The notes beneath the pieces were generated by a model that worked only from the letters and a program-made list of their open reading frames with translations, did not search any database and had not been told where the DNA came from. Below, piece after piece: positions 9,758-17,999 of a stretch of DNA of 64,000 nucleotides; position 1 is the stretch's first letter, and the number at the start of each line of letters is the position of its first letter. The DNA comes from Azorhizobium oxalatiphilum (GTDB lineage: Bacteria > Pseudomonadota > Alphaproteobacteria > Rhizobiales > Xanthobacteraceae). A program made the translations under genes and the position numbers. The stretch is taken from the NCBI RefSeq assembly GCF_014635325.1, contig NZ_BMCT01000002.1, positions 310,001 to 374,000 of the forward strand, in the 5' to 3' direction.

Positions 9758-10015
9758 TCAGGGTTGCCCCCGGAAACGGCGGGCCTGTTCCTCCAGGAAC
9801 ACCTTCGCCTGCTCGGCGACCCTGTCGATGGAGGCCTTGAGGGCGTTCACCGCACTGTCTATCTCTGCCGAGCTATGCAGGGCTGCGGTGAGTTCCACGG
9901 CGCCTCCTGCCAGTCCGGCATGTCGACCGACAACGATCCGGACGTGGGGAATTCCCATACCATCTACTTCACAGGGGGTGTGCCGCGTGGACACCTCTAC
10001 GTCAAAGGTCTTCAT
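9758..10015 (-). CDS. Conserved-looking small hypothetical protein
   Basis: An 85-residue cytosolic protein with no signal peptide. The start ATG 10015 is supported by GGGAGGA eight bases upstream, and the longer reading from 10048 lacks such a site. The sequence begins MKTFDVEVSTRHTPCEVDGM and contains a beta-like half (HVRIVVGRHAGLAGGAVELTA), then a predicted coiled or amphipathic helix (SAVNALKASIDRVAEQAKVF). I do not recognise a family. Composition and codon use resemble the neighbouring genes, so it is probably real. Confidence 0.6.
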   Translation of the reverse strand: MKTFDVEVSTRHTPCEVDGMGIPHVRIVVGRHAGLAGGAVELTAALHSSAEIDSAVNALKASIDRVAEQAKVFLEEQARRFRGQP

Positions 10016-10054
10016 CTCTGCCGTCCTCCCGGTTAGGTAGAAAAGCACCTCTTT

Positions 10055-10070
10055 AGATTGCTTTCAATCT
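10055..10070 (-). promoter_or_regulatory. Short inverted repeat upstream of the small gene
   Basis: AGATTG-CTTT-CAATCT lies 40 bases upstream of the 85-residue ORF start in an AT-rich patch. It could be an operator. Six-base arms give weak support. Confidence 0.25.
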
Positions 10071-10149
10071 GCAAAATACAAAGCACGATTGTACCACCCG
10101 CCAAACAGCAGGCTCCGGGCACCGTCTCAGGTTGATGCACCCTACCTAT

Positions 10150-11700
10150 TTACCGACAGAGTGGATCGTCAGCCTTCAGCGGCGTGATCTGCCACAGGCT
10201 CTGGCGCCGGGGGCGCAGGAGCGGCCCCCACCACTTGTACCAAAGCTCGATGGCGGTTCCGTCCGAGGGCGGCAGCGGCAGGTTGCCGATGCCGTTCGCG
10301 ATGCCGGCGATGCGGGCGCAGCCGGTGGCCGGACGGGCCGGCGGGCGGTAGGTGTCGGGGTGGATCAGCACCACGCGCGCATTCGGGATCGCCGCCTTCA
10401 GGCGGCCGCCGGACATGCGGTCGTCGGCCACCAGCGTCGGCCGGTCGCCGAACTGGGAGGCGATGACCGGCGCCAGCCCTTTCAGCGGCTCGGCAGCCAC
10501 GCAGCGCCCGCACAGGCGCGGATCGGGCCACAGGGTCACGCCTGCGCGCACCAGCAGCACGCCGAAGGCGATGATGCCCGCCACCCACAGGAAGTGCTTC
10601 ACCCGCCGCTGCCAGCCGCCGAGGCGCTCCAGCTCGGCGAAGACGTAGACCGGCGCCAGCAGGAAGAAGACGTGGAAATAGCGGTCGCGCAGGCTGGTGG
10701 AACCCATGGCCAGCGCGCCGATGAGCGTGCCGAACGTGCCGATGATGATGATGGTCCGCAGCACCCGGCGCGGGGCGGCACGATCTTCCGTGCTCGGGGT
10801 GGCATCCTCGCCCCGGTTGAAGGGCAGGAAGACGATGGCCACGACCGCAAGGAAGGGCAGCAGATACCCGACCCAGGCCCCCGCGAAGGTGTCCAGCACC
10901 TTGGCGATGCTGCCGTCGCTCGACGGCCCCACCACCTCGGCGGTGGCGGCCACCACGTCTTGCTTCATCAGATAGAGCGTCAGCGCGTAAGCGCCGAGCG
11001 GGATGGCGGCGACGAGAATGGTCAGCAGCAGGCGGCGATCGAGGATGGCGTTGCGGTAGCTCTTCTCGAACAGGCCGGCCACCAGCAGCACGCCGATGAA
11101 GGGCAGGAAGCCGAACTTGCCCAGCAGGCCGAACGCGATCCACAGGCCAAGGCCCGCATAGAGCCAGGCGGACGGGCGGCGGGTGATGGTGGTGAGCGTG
11201 AGGAAGGCGCCGGCAATGGCCACGATCATCACGTTGGAATGGGTCAGGATGCGGTGGCTGTGATAGCCGATCACCCACAGCAGAGAGAGCGAGAACACCG
11301 CCAGCGCCTGCAGGCGCGGATCCGCGATCACCTGCTTGGCGACGCGATAGACCAGCAGGCCGAGAACGAACAACAGGCAGTAGCGCTGGATCGCGTAGGG
11401 CAGCGTACCGGGGCCGAACAGCCACAGCAGCCCGTAGAGGATCCAGTCGAACAGCGGCGGATTGCGCGGCACGTAGGAGAGCTGGAATGACTGGACCAGA
11501 TAGCTCTCGATGGCGTCGTCCACGTTGATGGACGATTCCAGCAGCCACGCCACCAGCAGATGGGCCAGCGCCCAGAGGCCGACGATGAGCGCGACACCCG
11601 ACGGCTTCGCCCACCAGGGCGTGGGAGCCACCGGCGCCCGGCCATAAGGCGGGCTCCCGTAGCGCAATTCGTTGGGCACCGCTGTGGGCGAAAGGGGCAC
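10150..11700 (-). CDS. Membrane glycosyltransferase, ArnT/PMT (GT39/GT83) superfamily
   Basis: A 516-residue polytopic membrane protein with at least ten hydrophobic helices. After a Pro-rich cytosolic N-terminus, the first helix (about 33-54) leads to the periplasmic loop SSINVDDAIESY with Asp61, Asp62 and Glu65, placed as the catalytic acidic residues of the lipid-linked sugar transferases (ArnT, dolichol-P-mannosyltransferase). A periplasmic C-terminal domain of about 120 residues follows. The start is GTG 11700 with GGGAGG five bases upstream. The sugar and acceptor (lipid A, protein or polysaccharide) cannot be told from sequence, and no cognate GT2 lies next to it. Confidence 0.8.
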   Translation of the reverse strand: MPLSPTAVPNELRYGSPPYGRAPVAPTPWWAKPSGVALIVGLWALAHLLVAWLLESSINVDDAIESYLVQSFQLSYVPRNPPLFDWILYGLLWLFGPGTLPYAIQRYCLLFVLGLLVYRVAKQVIADPRLQALAVFSLSLLWVIGYHSHRILTHSNVMIVAIAGAFLTLTTITRRPSAWLYAGLGLWIAFGLLGKFGFLPFIGVLLVAGLFEKSYRNAILDRRLLLTILVAAIPLGAYALTLYLMKQDVVAATAEVVGPSSDGSIAKVLDTFAGAWVGYLLPFLAVVAIVFLPFNRGEDATPSTEDRAAPRRVLRTIIIIGTFGTLIGALAMGSTSLRDRYFHVFFLLAPVYVFAELERLGGWQRRVKHFLWVAGIIAFGVLLVRAGVTLWPDPRLCGRCVAAEPLKGLAPVIASQFGDRPTLVADDRMSGGRLKAAIPNARVVLIHPDTYRPPARPATGCARIAGIANGIGNLPLPPSDGTAIELWYKWWGPLLRPRRQSLWQITPLKADDPLCR

Positions 11701-11796
11701 GACATCCTCCCAGGACGATGCGTCGATGGCCCCGGTCTATAGCCGCCTCGTCAGCGGCTGACTATTGCAGGGAAAGCACGCGCTGTTAGGAACGTT

Positions 11797-12087
11797 TCAA
11801 ACGGTCGACAGCACCCTGAACCCGCTGCCGTGCGGCACTTCGCCCTCCACGGCCCCGCGCTCCACCTTGGTCACGGCGGCAGCACGCGGGCCGGCGAGGC
11901 AGGCTTCGGCCAGTGCCTCCACCTCCGCTTCCGGCCCGGCGACAACGGCTTCCACCGTGCCCTCGCGCCGATTGCGCACGAAGCCGGCGAGGCCGCGCGC
12001 CTGCGCTTCCTCGGCGAACCAGGCGCGATAGCCTACCCCCTGCACACGGCCATGAATGAGGAGGTGCAGGGCCAGAGCGTCTTCCAT
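11797..12087 (-). CDS. acyP: Acylphosphatase
   Basis: A 96-residue acylphosphatase, which hydrolyses carboxyl-phosphate bonds such as in carbamoyl phosphate or 1,3-bisphosphoglycerate. The phosphate-binding loop HGRVQGVGYRAWF with the catalytic Arg21 and the later GFVRNRREGTVEAV with catalytic Asn39 are present. Length matches the family. It lies ten bases downstream of the eipB-like gene on the same strand, so it may be co-transcribed, with no obvious functional link. Confidence 0.95.
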   Translation of the reverse strand: MEDALALHLLIHGRVQGVGYRAWFAEEAQARGLAGFVRNRREGTVEAVVAGPEAEVEALAEACLAGPRAAAVTKVERGAVEGEVPHGSGFRVLSTV

Positions 12088-12096
12088 GGCCGGCCT

Positions 12097-12924
12097 CTAC
12101 TTCTTCGTGCAGGGCGTGGCGGAGGCCTTCAGGGGCTCGAAGGCGTTCAGCGTGCCGCGCATGGCGAACTCGCCATAGTCCACCTTCAGTTCGCCGATGA
12201 CGCCATTGTCATAGAGCGTGAAGGTCATCACGTAATCGGGCGTGCTCTCGCTCTTGGCGGCGTCGTAATAGCTCACGCTCACCGGATAATAGGTGTGGCC
12301 GGTGAGCGTGGTGCGAGCTGCCTCGAAAAGTTTTGGGGAATCGGTGGCGGCTTTCCCGATCACGGCGAGCGTGTTGTAGACCTTGGTGCCGTCGGTGGAG
12401 CCGTCGAACACCTTGGTTTCCAGAAGCGTCTCGCCCTTGGCTGCCGCCTCCAGCACATGCACCACGTGCTCGGTGGGCATCAGGATCTTCCCCTTGAGAT
12501 CCACGGTGCGGGCGTCGGGCTTCTCGATCTTCACCTGCAGATCGCCATTGTCCTGCCGGCTGGCCTGCGCATCCACATCGGAGCGCGCGTCGCCATTCAG
12601 GCGGTCGCGGGTCTTGAACCGATAGGACTTGCCCTCCCCGTCCTCCCAACTGGTGGAAGCCATGTCGGATTTGACCGGATCACCCTCGCCCGTATCCAGC
12701 GAGGAGCTCTGGCGCATGTTCACCGTGTAGCCTTCGCAGGCATCACCGCGAATCTCGTAGTCGATCCGGCCGGTTGCGCTGTCGAGGCGGCCGGAGGCGC
12801 GGCCGGCATCCAGCGTCATGGCATAGCCTGCGCGGTGCGGCAGCAGCCCCTGAGCGGCGGCAGGCAAAAAACTGGCGCCGACAAGGACCAGAGCGAGGGC
12901 GGGCGAACCCAGCGGACGCAGCAT
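12097..12924 (-). CDS. eipB: EipB-like periplasmic cell-envelope integrity protein (DUF1849)
   Basis: A 275-residue exported protein of the DUF1849 family, represented by Brucella EipB, a periplasmic beta-spiral protein needed for envelope integrity. The ATG at 12924 with GGAG seven bases upstream gives an immediate signal peptide (cleavage near AAAQ). A longer reading from 13023 would bury it. Two cysteines, in GDACEGYT and near the C-terminus in ATPCTKK, correspond to the disulfide of EipB. It is divergent from ridA with a 98-base gap. Confidence 0.85.
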   Translation of the reverse strand: MLRPLGSPALALVLVGASFLPAAAQGLLPHRAGYAMTLDAGRASGRLDSATGRIDYEIRGDACEGYTVNMRQSSSLDTGEGDPVKSDMASTSWEDGEGKSYRFKTRDRLNGDARSDVDAQASRQDNGDLQVKIEKPDARTVDLKGKILMPTEHVVHVLEAAAKGETLLETKVFDGSTDGTKVYNTLAVIGKAATDSPKLFEAARTTLTGHTYYPVSVSYYDAAKSESTPDYVMTFTLYDNGVIGELKVDYGEFAMRGTLNAFEPLKASATPCTKK

Positions 12925-13022
12925 CGGAAAGCTCCATGAGAGGGGCGCGGCGCTTGCGCCGTGCTCCCGGTTCGGCCAAGAGGGAGGCGCAAATTGCGCA
13001 CTCGGTGTGGCAGGAGATGACA

Positions 13023-13490
13023 ATGTCCCAAACCATTGAACAGAAACTGGCTGAACTCGGTATCACCCTGCCCAGCCCGACCGCTCCTCTCGCCAATTAT
13101 GTCCCGGCGGTGCGCACCGGCAACCTCCTGTTCATTTCGGGCCAGGTCTCCATCGACAGCGCCGGCAAGATCGCCACCGGCAAGCTCGGCGCCGGCCTCG
13201 ACATCGACACCGGCCGCGCCGCCGCGCGCCTGTGCGCCATCAACCTCATGGCGCAGGCGAAGGTTGCCCTCGGCGGCGACCTCGAGAAGGTGGTGCGCGT
13301 GGTGAAGCTGGTGGGCTTCGTGAACTCGGCCCCGGATTTCGTCGATCAGCCCAAGGTCATGAACGGCTGCTCGGACCTGTTCGTGGAAGTGTTCGGCGAC
13401 AAGGGCCGCCATGCGCGTTCGGCGGTGGGCATCGCTGCCCTGCCCTTCGACGCCGCCTGCGAGGTCGAAGCCATCATCGAAGTGGCCTGA
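13023..13490 (+). CDS. ridA: RidA/YjgF/L-PSP family protein
   Basis: A 155-residue RidA-superfamily protein. RidA members hydrolyse reactive enamine/imine intermediates such as 2-aminoacrylate made by PLP enzymes. The sequence shows NLLFISGQVSIDSAGK and the C-terminal RSAVGIAALPFDAACEVE. The usual catalytic arginine site is within HARSAVG. It is about 25 residues longer than classical RidA, like the YjgH/LeuI-type subgroup in alphaproteobacteria. AGGAG lies six bases before the chosen ATG. Another ATG lies two codons upstream. Followed within 17 bases by the phosphodiesterase gene. Confidence 0.88.
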   Translation: MSQTIEQKLAELGITLPSPTAPLANYVPAVRTGNLLFISGQVSIDSAGKIATGKLGAGLDIDTGRAAARLCAINLMAQAKVALGGDLEKVVRVVKLVGFVNSAPDFVDQPKVMNGCSDLFVEVFGDKGRHARSAVGIAALPFDAACEVEAIIEVA

Positions 13491-13507
13491 GCCGAGAAGC
13501 CCAGCCC

Positions 13508-14236
13508 ATGAATCTGACAGCCCGCCCGGTGGCGCATCGTGGACTTCACGACGCCCCGGCGGGCGTCATCGAGAATACCGCCTCGGCCGTGGATGCGGCC
13601 GTGGCGGGCGGTTTCGCCATCGAAGTGGATGTCCAGCGCTCCCGCGACGGCGAGGCCATGGTGTTCCACGATTTCACGCTGGACCGCCTCACCACCGCGC
13701 AGGGGCCGCTTGCCGAGCGCTCGGCTGCTGAGCTGAAGGCCATCCCCTTCAAGGCCACCACCGACGCCATGATGACGCTGCCGGAGCTGCTGGCGCGCGT
13801 GGCAGGCCGGGCCTTGCTGATCATCGAGATCAAGAGCGATTTTTCCGGCGATACCCGCCTCGCCGTGCGTACCGCCGAACTGGTCGCAGCCTATGATGGC
13901 CCGGTGGCACTGATGTCTTTCGATCCGGAGATCGTGGCGACCGTTGCGGAGCGTGCGCCAAAGGTTTTGCGCGGGATCGTGGCCGAACGGCATTTCCACG
14001 ACCCCGGCATCAGGCTCTCGGCCGCCCGGCGTTTCGCGCTGGCCCATCTGCTGCACTGGCCGCGCTCGCGCTTCCAGTTCGTCTCCTATCGGGTGGCGGA
14101 CCTCACCGCGCCCGCGCCGCGCCTTGCGCGCCTGCTTGGCATGCCGGTGCTGACATGGACCGTGCGCACCGCCGATGATCGCGCCAGAGCCGCGGCCGGT
14201 GCCGACCAGATCACCTTCGAGGGGTTTCGCCCCTAA
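13508..14236 (+). CDS. ugpQ: Glycerophosphodiester phosphodiesterase family protein
   Basis: A 242-residue cytosolic GDPD, which cleaves glycerophosphodiesters into glycerol-3-phosphate and an alcohol. The catalytic HRG is His10-Arg11, with Glu39 and Asp41 (AIEVDVQRS) as metal ligands and His54 (VFHD) as the second histidine. There is no signal peptide, which points to the UgpQ-type rather than the periplasmic GlpQ-type. The start lies 17 bases after ridA, suggesting one transcript. The substrate is assigned by family only. Confidence 0.88.
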   Translation: MNLTARPVAHRGLHDAPAGVIENTASAVDAAVAGGFAIEVDVQRSRDGEAMVFHDFTLDRLTTAQGPLAERSAAELKAIPFKATTDAMMTLPELLARVAGRALLIIEIKSDFSGDTRLAVRTAELVAAYDGPVALMSFDPEIVATVAERAPKVLRGIVAERHFHDPGIRLSAARRFALAHLLHWPRSRFQFVSYRVADLTAPAPRLARLLGMPVLTWTVRTADDRARAAAGADQITFEGFRP

Positions 14237-14264
14237 AAGAAATACCCAGCCAAGGGAGGCAGCC

Positions 14265-15317
14265 ATGCGGACGTCTGTTTTCAGGTTTCATGCCAGCAGG
14301 ATCGCTCTCTCTGCCGCATTGGCCGCCACGCTTGCCCTCGGTCCCGCCTTGCCCGCGCGGGCCAACGACACCACGGCCCATCTCGACGCCGGCGGGCTCA
14401 TCTTCGTGCAGAACGACGTGGTGGAGATGAAGTCGGAAGACCTGTTCATCTCCACGGAGGAGGTGCGGGTGCGCTACGTCTTCCGCAACACCACCAAGGA
14501 AGACCAGAAGCTGCTCGTGGCCTTCCCCATGCCGGATATCGCCCTCAGCGAGGGCGATCTCTCCATTCCCGACAATGCGTCGGACAATTTCCTCGACTTC
14601 AAGACCACGGTGGACGGCAAGCCGGTCACGACAGAGCTGGAGCAGAAGGCCATCGCCCTCACGCTCGACCGCACCGAGGTGCTGCGCAAGCTCAACATCC
14701 CGCTCGCGCCCTACAAGGAAGGCGTGGTGAAGGCGCTCGATGCCCTGCCCGCCGACAAGGGCAAGGAACTCGTGGCCATGGGCCTCGTCTCCATCGACGA
14801 GTTCGATGCCGGTAAGGGCTGGGAGCGCCACTATGCCCCGCGCTGGACGCTCCGCTCCACCTACTACTGGACCCAGACCTTCCCCACCGGCCGCGACATC
14901 GTGGTGGAGCACAGATACAAGCCCAGCGTCGGCGGCTCCGCGGGCACGCTGGTCGGCTACAAGTCCCCCGACATGAGCATGATCGAGAACGAGCAGCGCC
15001 AGATGGCGCAGACCTATTGCATCGACAAGACGTTCCTCTCCGCCGTCGATCGCGCCACCAAGGCGCAGAAGGATGGCTCCGGCCCGCCCTTCAGCGACCT
15101 GCGGGTGCATTACATCCTCAAGACCGGAGCGAACTGGTCCGGCCCCATCGGGGATTTCAAGCTCACGGTGGACAAGGGCAAGCCAGAGAATCTGGTCAGC
15201 TTCTGCGGCAAGGACGTGAAGAAGATCAGCCCGACCCAATTCCAGATGACCGCCAAGGACTTCTGGCCGACGCAGGATCTGGGCATCCTGATCCTCCTGC
15301 CCCACCCCAAGCTGTAA
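14265..15317 (+). CDS. Exported DUF4424 family protein
   Basis: A 350-residue exported protein. The ATG at 14265 has GGGAGG five bases upstream and is followed by a clear signal peptide ending near ALPARAND. The mature protein matches the DUF4424 family (SEDLFISTEEVRVRYVFRN, then a long beta-rich body). The family is common in alphaproteobacteria with no established function. It follows the phosphodiesterase gene by 28 bases. No catalytic motif is recognisable. Cysteines occur in QTYCIDKTF and SFCGKD and might pair in the periplasm. Confidence 0.8.
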   Translation: MRTSVFRFHASRIALSAALAATLALGPALPARANDTTAHLDAGGLIFVQNDVVEMKSEDLFISTEEVRVRYVFRNTTKEDQKLLVAFPMPDIALSEGDLSIPDNASDNFLDFKTTVDGKPVTTELEQKAIALTLDRTEVLRKLNIPLAPYKEGVVKALDALPADKGKELVAMGLVSIDEFDAGKGWERHYAPRWTLRSTYYWTQTFPTGRDIVVEHRYKPSVGGSAGTLVGYKSPDMSMIENEQRQMAQTYCIDKTFLSAVDRATKAQKDGSGPPFSDLRVHYILKTGANWSGPIGDFKLTVDKGKPENLVSFCGKDVKKISPTQFQMTAKDFWPTQDLGILILLPHPKL

Positions 15318-15384
15318 CCTCTCCCAACGGCACTGCGGCGCAGCATCTTTCCGGATCGCGCCGCAGGGGCCATGTTGTGCGGAC

Positions 15385-16557
15385 ATGACCGAGATCCGCA
15401 TCCTCCCCTCCCTCGCCGACATCGCCGCCGCCGACTGGGACGCCTGTGCCGCAGGCGGCGCAGAGCAGCCGGAGCCCTTCGTCTCCCATGCCTTCCTGCG
15501 CGCACTGGAAGAATCCGGATGCGTGCGCGCCCGCACAGGCTGGCAGCCGCAGCATCTCGTGATGGACGGTGAGGACGGAAAGCCCGCTGCGGTAGCGGCC
15601 GCCTATCTGAAATCCCATTCCCGTGGGGAATATGTTTTCGATCAGGGCTGGGCCGACGCCTATGAGAGCGCGGGCGGCCATTATTATCCCAAGGTGCAGG
15701 TGGCGGTGCCCTTCACCCCCGTGACCGGGCAACGACTCCTGGTGCGCAGGGACACCGACCTCGCCACCGGCCGCGAGGCGCTGGGGGCGGGCCTCGTCCA
15801 GCTGGCGCGGCTGCGGGAGGCCTCCTCCGTCCATGTGACCTTCGCCACCGAGGAGGAATGGCTGGCGCTGGCCGATCTCGGCTTCCTCAGGCGCACGGAC
15901 CAGCAGTTCCATTGGGTGAACGAGGGCTATTCCAGCTTCGATGATTTTCTGGAGGCTCTCGCCTCCCGCAAACGCAAGGCGCTGCGCAAGGAGCGGCGGG
16001 AGGCCGTCGCCGACGGCATCGAGATCGAGTGGCTGACCGGCAAGGACCTCACGGAGGCCGCATGGGACGCCTTCTTCGCCTTCTACATGGACACCGGCTC
16101 GCGCAAATGGGGCCAGCCCTATCTCAACCGGGCTTTCTTCTCGCTGCTAAGCCAGCGCATGGCGGACCAGTGCCTGCTGGTGATGGCGAAACGCGAGGGG
16201 CGCTACATCGCCGGGGCGCTGAATCTGATCGGCGCGGACCGACTCTATGGCCGCTACTGGGGCTGCATCGAGCATCACCCCTATCTGCATTTCGAGGTCT
16301 GCTATCATCAGGCGGTGGATTTCGCCATCGCACGCGGCCTCAAGGTGGTGGAGGCGGGCGCGCAGGGCGAGCACAAGCTGGCGCGCGGATATTTGCCGCA
16401 GACCACCCATTCCGCCCACTGGATCGCCGACACCGGCCTGCGCCGCGCCGTGGCGCAGTATCTGGAGCGTGAGCGCGCCTATGTGGCGCAGGCGAATGAG
16501 GATCTCTCCGCCCTTGGCCCGTTCCGGCGCGGCTCGGCGGAAGCCGAGGTGGAATAG
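15385..16557 (+). CDS. FemAB/GNAT-like protein (DUF482 family)
   Basis: A 390-residue protein of the DUF482 family, predicted to have tandem GNAT folds like FemABX aminoacyl transferases or peptidoglycan-recognition proteins. Characteristic parts are VSHAFLRALEESGCV near the N-terminus, FTPVTGQRLLVR, and the C-terminal HPYLHFEVCYHQAVDFAIA followed by EAGAQGEHKLARGYLP. A related motif is conserved across the family. It is cytosolic, with no signal peptide. Its substrate is unknown. It sits 68 bases downstream of the DUF4424 gene and 95 bases before the Anbu peptidase. Confidence 0.85.
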   Translation: MTEIRILPSLADIAAADWDACAAGGAEQPEPFVSHAFLRALEESGCVRARTGWQPQHLVMDGEDGKPAAVAAAYLKSHSRGEYVFDQGWADAYESAGGHYYPKVQVAVPFTPVTGQRLLVRRDTDLATGREALGAGLVQLARLREASSVHVTFATEEEWLALADLGFLRRTDQQFHWVNEGYSSFDDFLEALASRKRKALRKERREAVADGIEIEWLTGKDLTEAAWDAFFAFYMDTGSRKWGQPYLNRAFFSLLSQRMADQCLLVMAKREGRYIAGALNLIGADRLYGRYWGCIEHHPYLHFEVCYHQAVDFAIARGLKVVEAGAQGEHKLARGYLPQTTHSAHWIADTGLRRAVAQYLERERAYVAQANEDLSALGPFRRGSAEAEVE

Positions 16558-16651
16558 CCCAACCTCTCCATTCCGGATCAGGCTCCCCCTGCCGGTACGT
16601 TGCAGTGGAGAGCGAGCGATCGTAAAACGCAGCAAGGATCAGGGGGAAACA

Positions 16652-17416
16652 ATGACCTATTGCTGCGGTGTGCTGGTGCGTGACGGGCTGGTGATGATCG
16701 CGGACACCCGCACCAATGCCGGCCTCGACAACATCTCCACCTTCCGCAAGCTGCACATTTTCGACGAGCCGGGCCACCATGTGCTGGCGCTGGCCTCGGC
16801 CGGAAACCTCTCCGTCTCGCAGTCGGTGGTGAGCCTGCTGCATGAGGGTGTGGAGGACCACGAGGCCGGCGAGCGGCAGATGCTGCGCGACAGCAAGACC
16901 ATGTTCCAGGCCGCCCAGCTGGTAGGCCGCGCCATCCGGCAGGTGCACACCGTGGACGCCCACGCGCTGGAGCAGAGCAACGTCAGCTTCGACGTGTCGT
17001 TCCTGCTGGGCGGACAGATCGTCGGCGGGCCGCTGCGGCTGTTCATGATCTATTCGGCGGGCAATTTCATCGAATGCACCACCGACACGCCCTTCCTGCA
17101 GATTGGCGAGCACAAATACGGCAAGCCGGTCCTCGACCGCGCCGTGACCTATGACATGAACATCTCGGATGCGCTGAAGAGCAGCCTCATCTCCATGGAC
17201 AGCACCATGCGCTCCAACCTCGGCGTCGGCCTGCCCATCGACGTGATGGTGCTGTGCCCGGACACGCTGGAAGCGGACCTGAACTACCGCATCGAGCCGG
17301 GCGAGCCCTATTTTCATGACCTGCGCGAGCGCTGGTCGGCTGCGCTGCGCGCGGCTCATTCCTCGATCCCGCGCCCGCCCTATCTGAAGAACGTGCGCTC
17401 CAAGGCCGACGAATAG
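16652..17416 (+). CDS. Anbu (ancestral beta subunit) proteasome-type peptidase
   Basis: A 254-residue Anbu-family Ntn hydrolase related to proteasome beta subunits and HslV. The protein starts MTYCCG, so after Met removal Thr is the N-terminal nucleophile. Asp18 (IADTRTNAG) and Lys33 (FRKLHIF) match the Asp17 and Lys33 pair of proteasomes. AGGGGGA precedes the ATG. In most genomes Anbu is in an operon with an ATP-grasp protein, an alpha-E protein and a transglutaminase-like protein, none of which is adjacent here. Target and physiological role are unknown. Confidence 0.9.
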   Translation: MTYCCGVLVRDGLVMIADTRTNAGLDNISTFRKLHIFDEPGHHVLALASAGNLSVSQSVVSLLHEGVEDHEAGERQMLRDSKTMFQAAQLVGRAIRQVHTVDAHALEQSNVSFDVSFLLGGQIVGGPLRLFMIYSAGNFIECTTDTPFLQIGEHKYGKPVLDRAVTYDMNISDALKSSLISMDSTMRSNLGVGLPIDVMVLCPDTLEADLNYRIEPGEPYFHDLRERWSAALRAAHSSIPRPPYLKNVRSKADE

Positions 17417-17448
17417 GCTTTCCCGCCGTTCCACGGTCCCGAAACGCA

Positions 17449-17484
17449 AAACGCGCCGGCCTCCTTGTCGAGGCCGGCGCGTTT
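17449..17484. terminator. Bidirectional intrinsic terminator
   Basis: A perfect 15-bp stem (AAACGCGCCGGCCTC ... GAGGCCGGCGCGTTT) lies between the convergent Anbu and cyclophilin genes, with T-rich and A-rich flanks on both sides. Confidence 0.9.
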
Positions 17485-17510
17485 CGTTTGGGCTCACGCT
17501 TTCGCGTGGA

Positions 17511-17969
17511 TCACTCGGCGGCGACCAGCTTGGCGGTCACGATCATGTCGGGATCACGCACCGGCTCGCCGCGCTTGATCTTGTCCACGTTGTCCATGCC
17601 GTCGATGACCTCGCCCCACACCGTGTACTGGTTGTCGAGGAAGCGGGCGTCGGTGAAGCAGATGAAGAACTGGCTGTCGCCAGAATCCGGGTTCTGGGCG
17701 CGGGCCATGGAGCAGGTGCCGCGCACGTGCGGCTGCGCATTGAACTCGGCCTTCAGCTTCTTGCCGGAGCCGCCGGTGCCGTTGCCGAACTGGCCGTCGC
17801 CGGTCTGGGCCATGAAGCCCTCGATCACGCGATGGAACGGCACGTTGTTGTAGAAGCCTTCGGTGGCCAGTTCCTTGATGCGCGCCACGTGGTTCGGGGC
17901 GAGATCGGGACGGAACTTGATGGTCACGTCACCCTTGGTGGTCTCGAGGACGAGCAGTTCTTCAGCCAT
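17511..17969 (-). CDS. ppiB: Cyclophilin-type peptidyl-prolyl isomerase, cytosolic
   Basis: A 152-residue cyclophilin without signal peptide, which speeds cis-trans isomerisation of Xaa-Pro bonds. The catalytic arginine is in NNVPFHRVIEGFMAQTGD, and the later SQFFICFTDARFLDNQYTVW segment forms the rest of the active site. It is 30 bases downstream of a second, exported cyclophilin on the same strand. The two share long identical stretches (DLAPNHVARIKEL against DLAPNHVARLKQL), so they arose by tandem duplication. Confidence 0.95.
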   Translation of the reverse strand: MAEELLVLETTKGDVTIKFRPDLAPNHVARIKELATEGFYNNVPFHRVIEGFMAQTGDGQFGNGTGGSGKKLKAEFNAQPHVRGTCSMARAQNPDSGDSQFFICFTDARFLDNQYTVWGEVIDGMDNVDKIKRGEPVRDPDMIVTAKLVAAE

Positions 17970-17999
17970 TGGGGCCTCTCCTTATGGTTTGTCGGAAAT

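Noticed and set aside
10132..11490. A 452-codon plus-strand frame over the membrane glycosyltransferase.
   Set aside because: The minus frame encodes clear membrane helices and the conserved acidic loop. The plus frame is Gln/Arg/His/Gly-rich antisense text.
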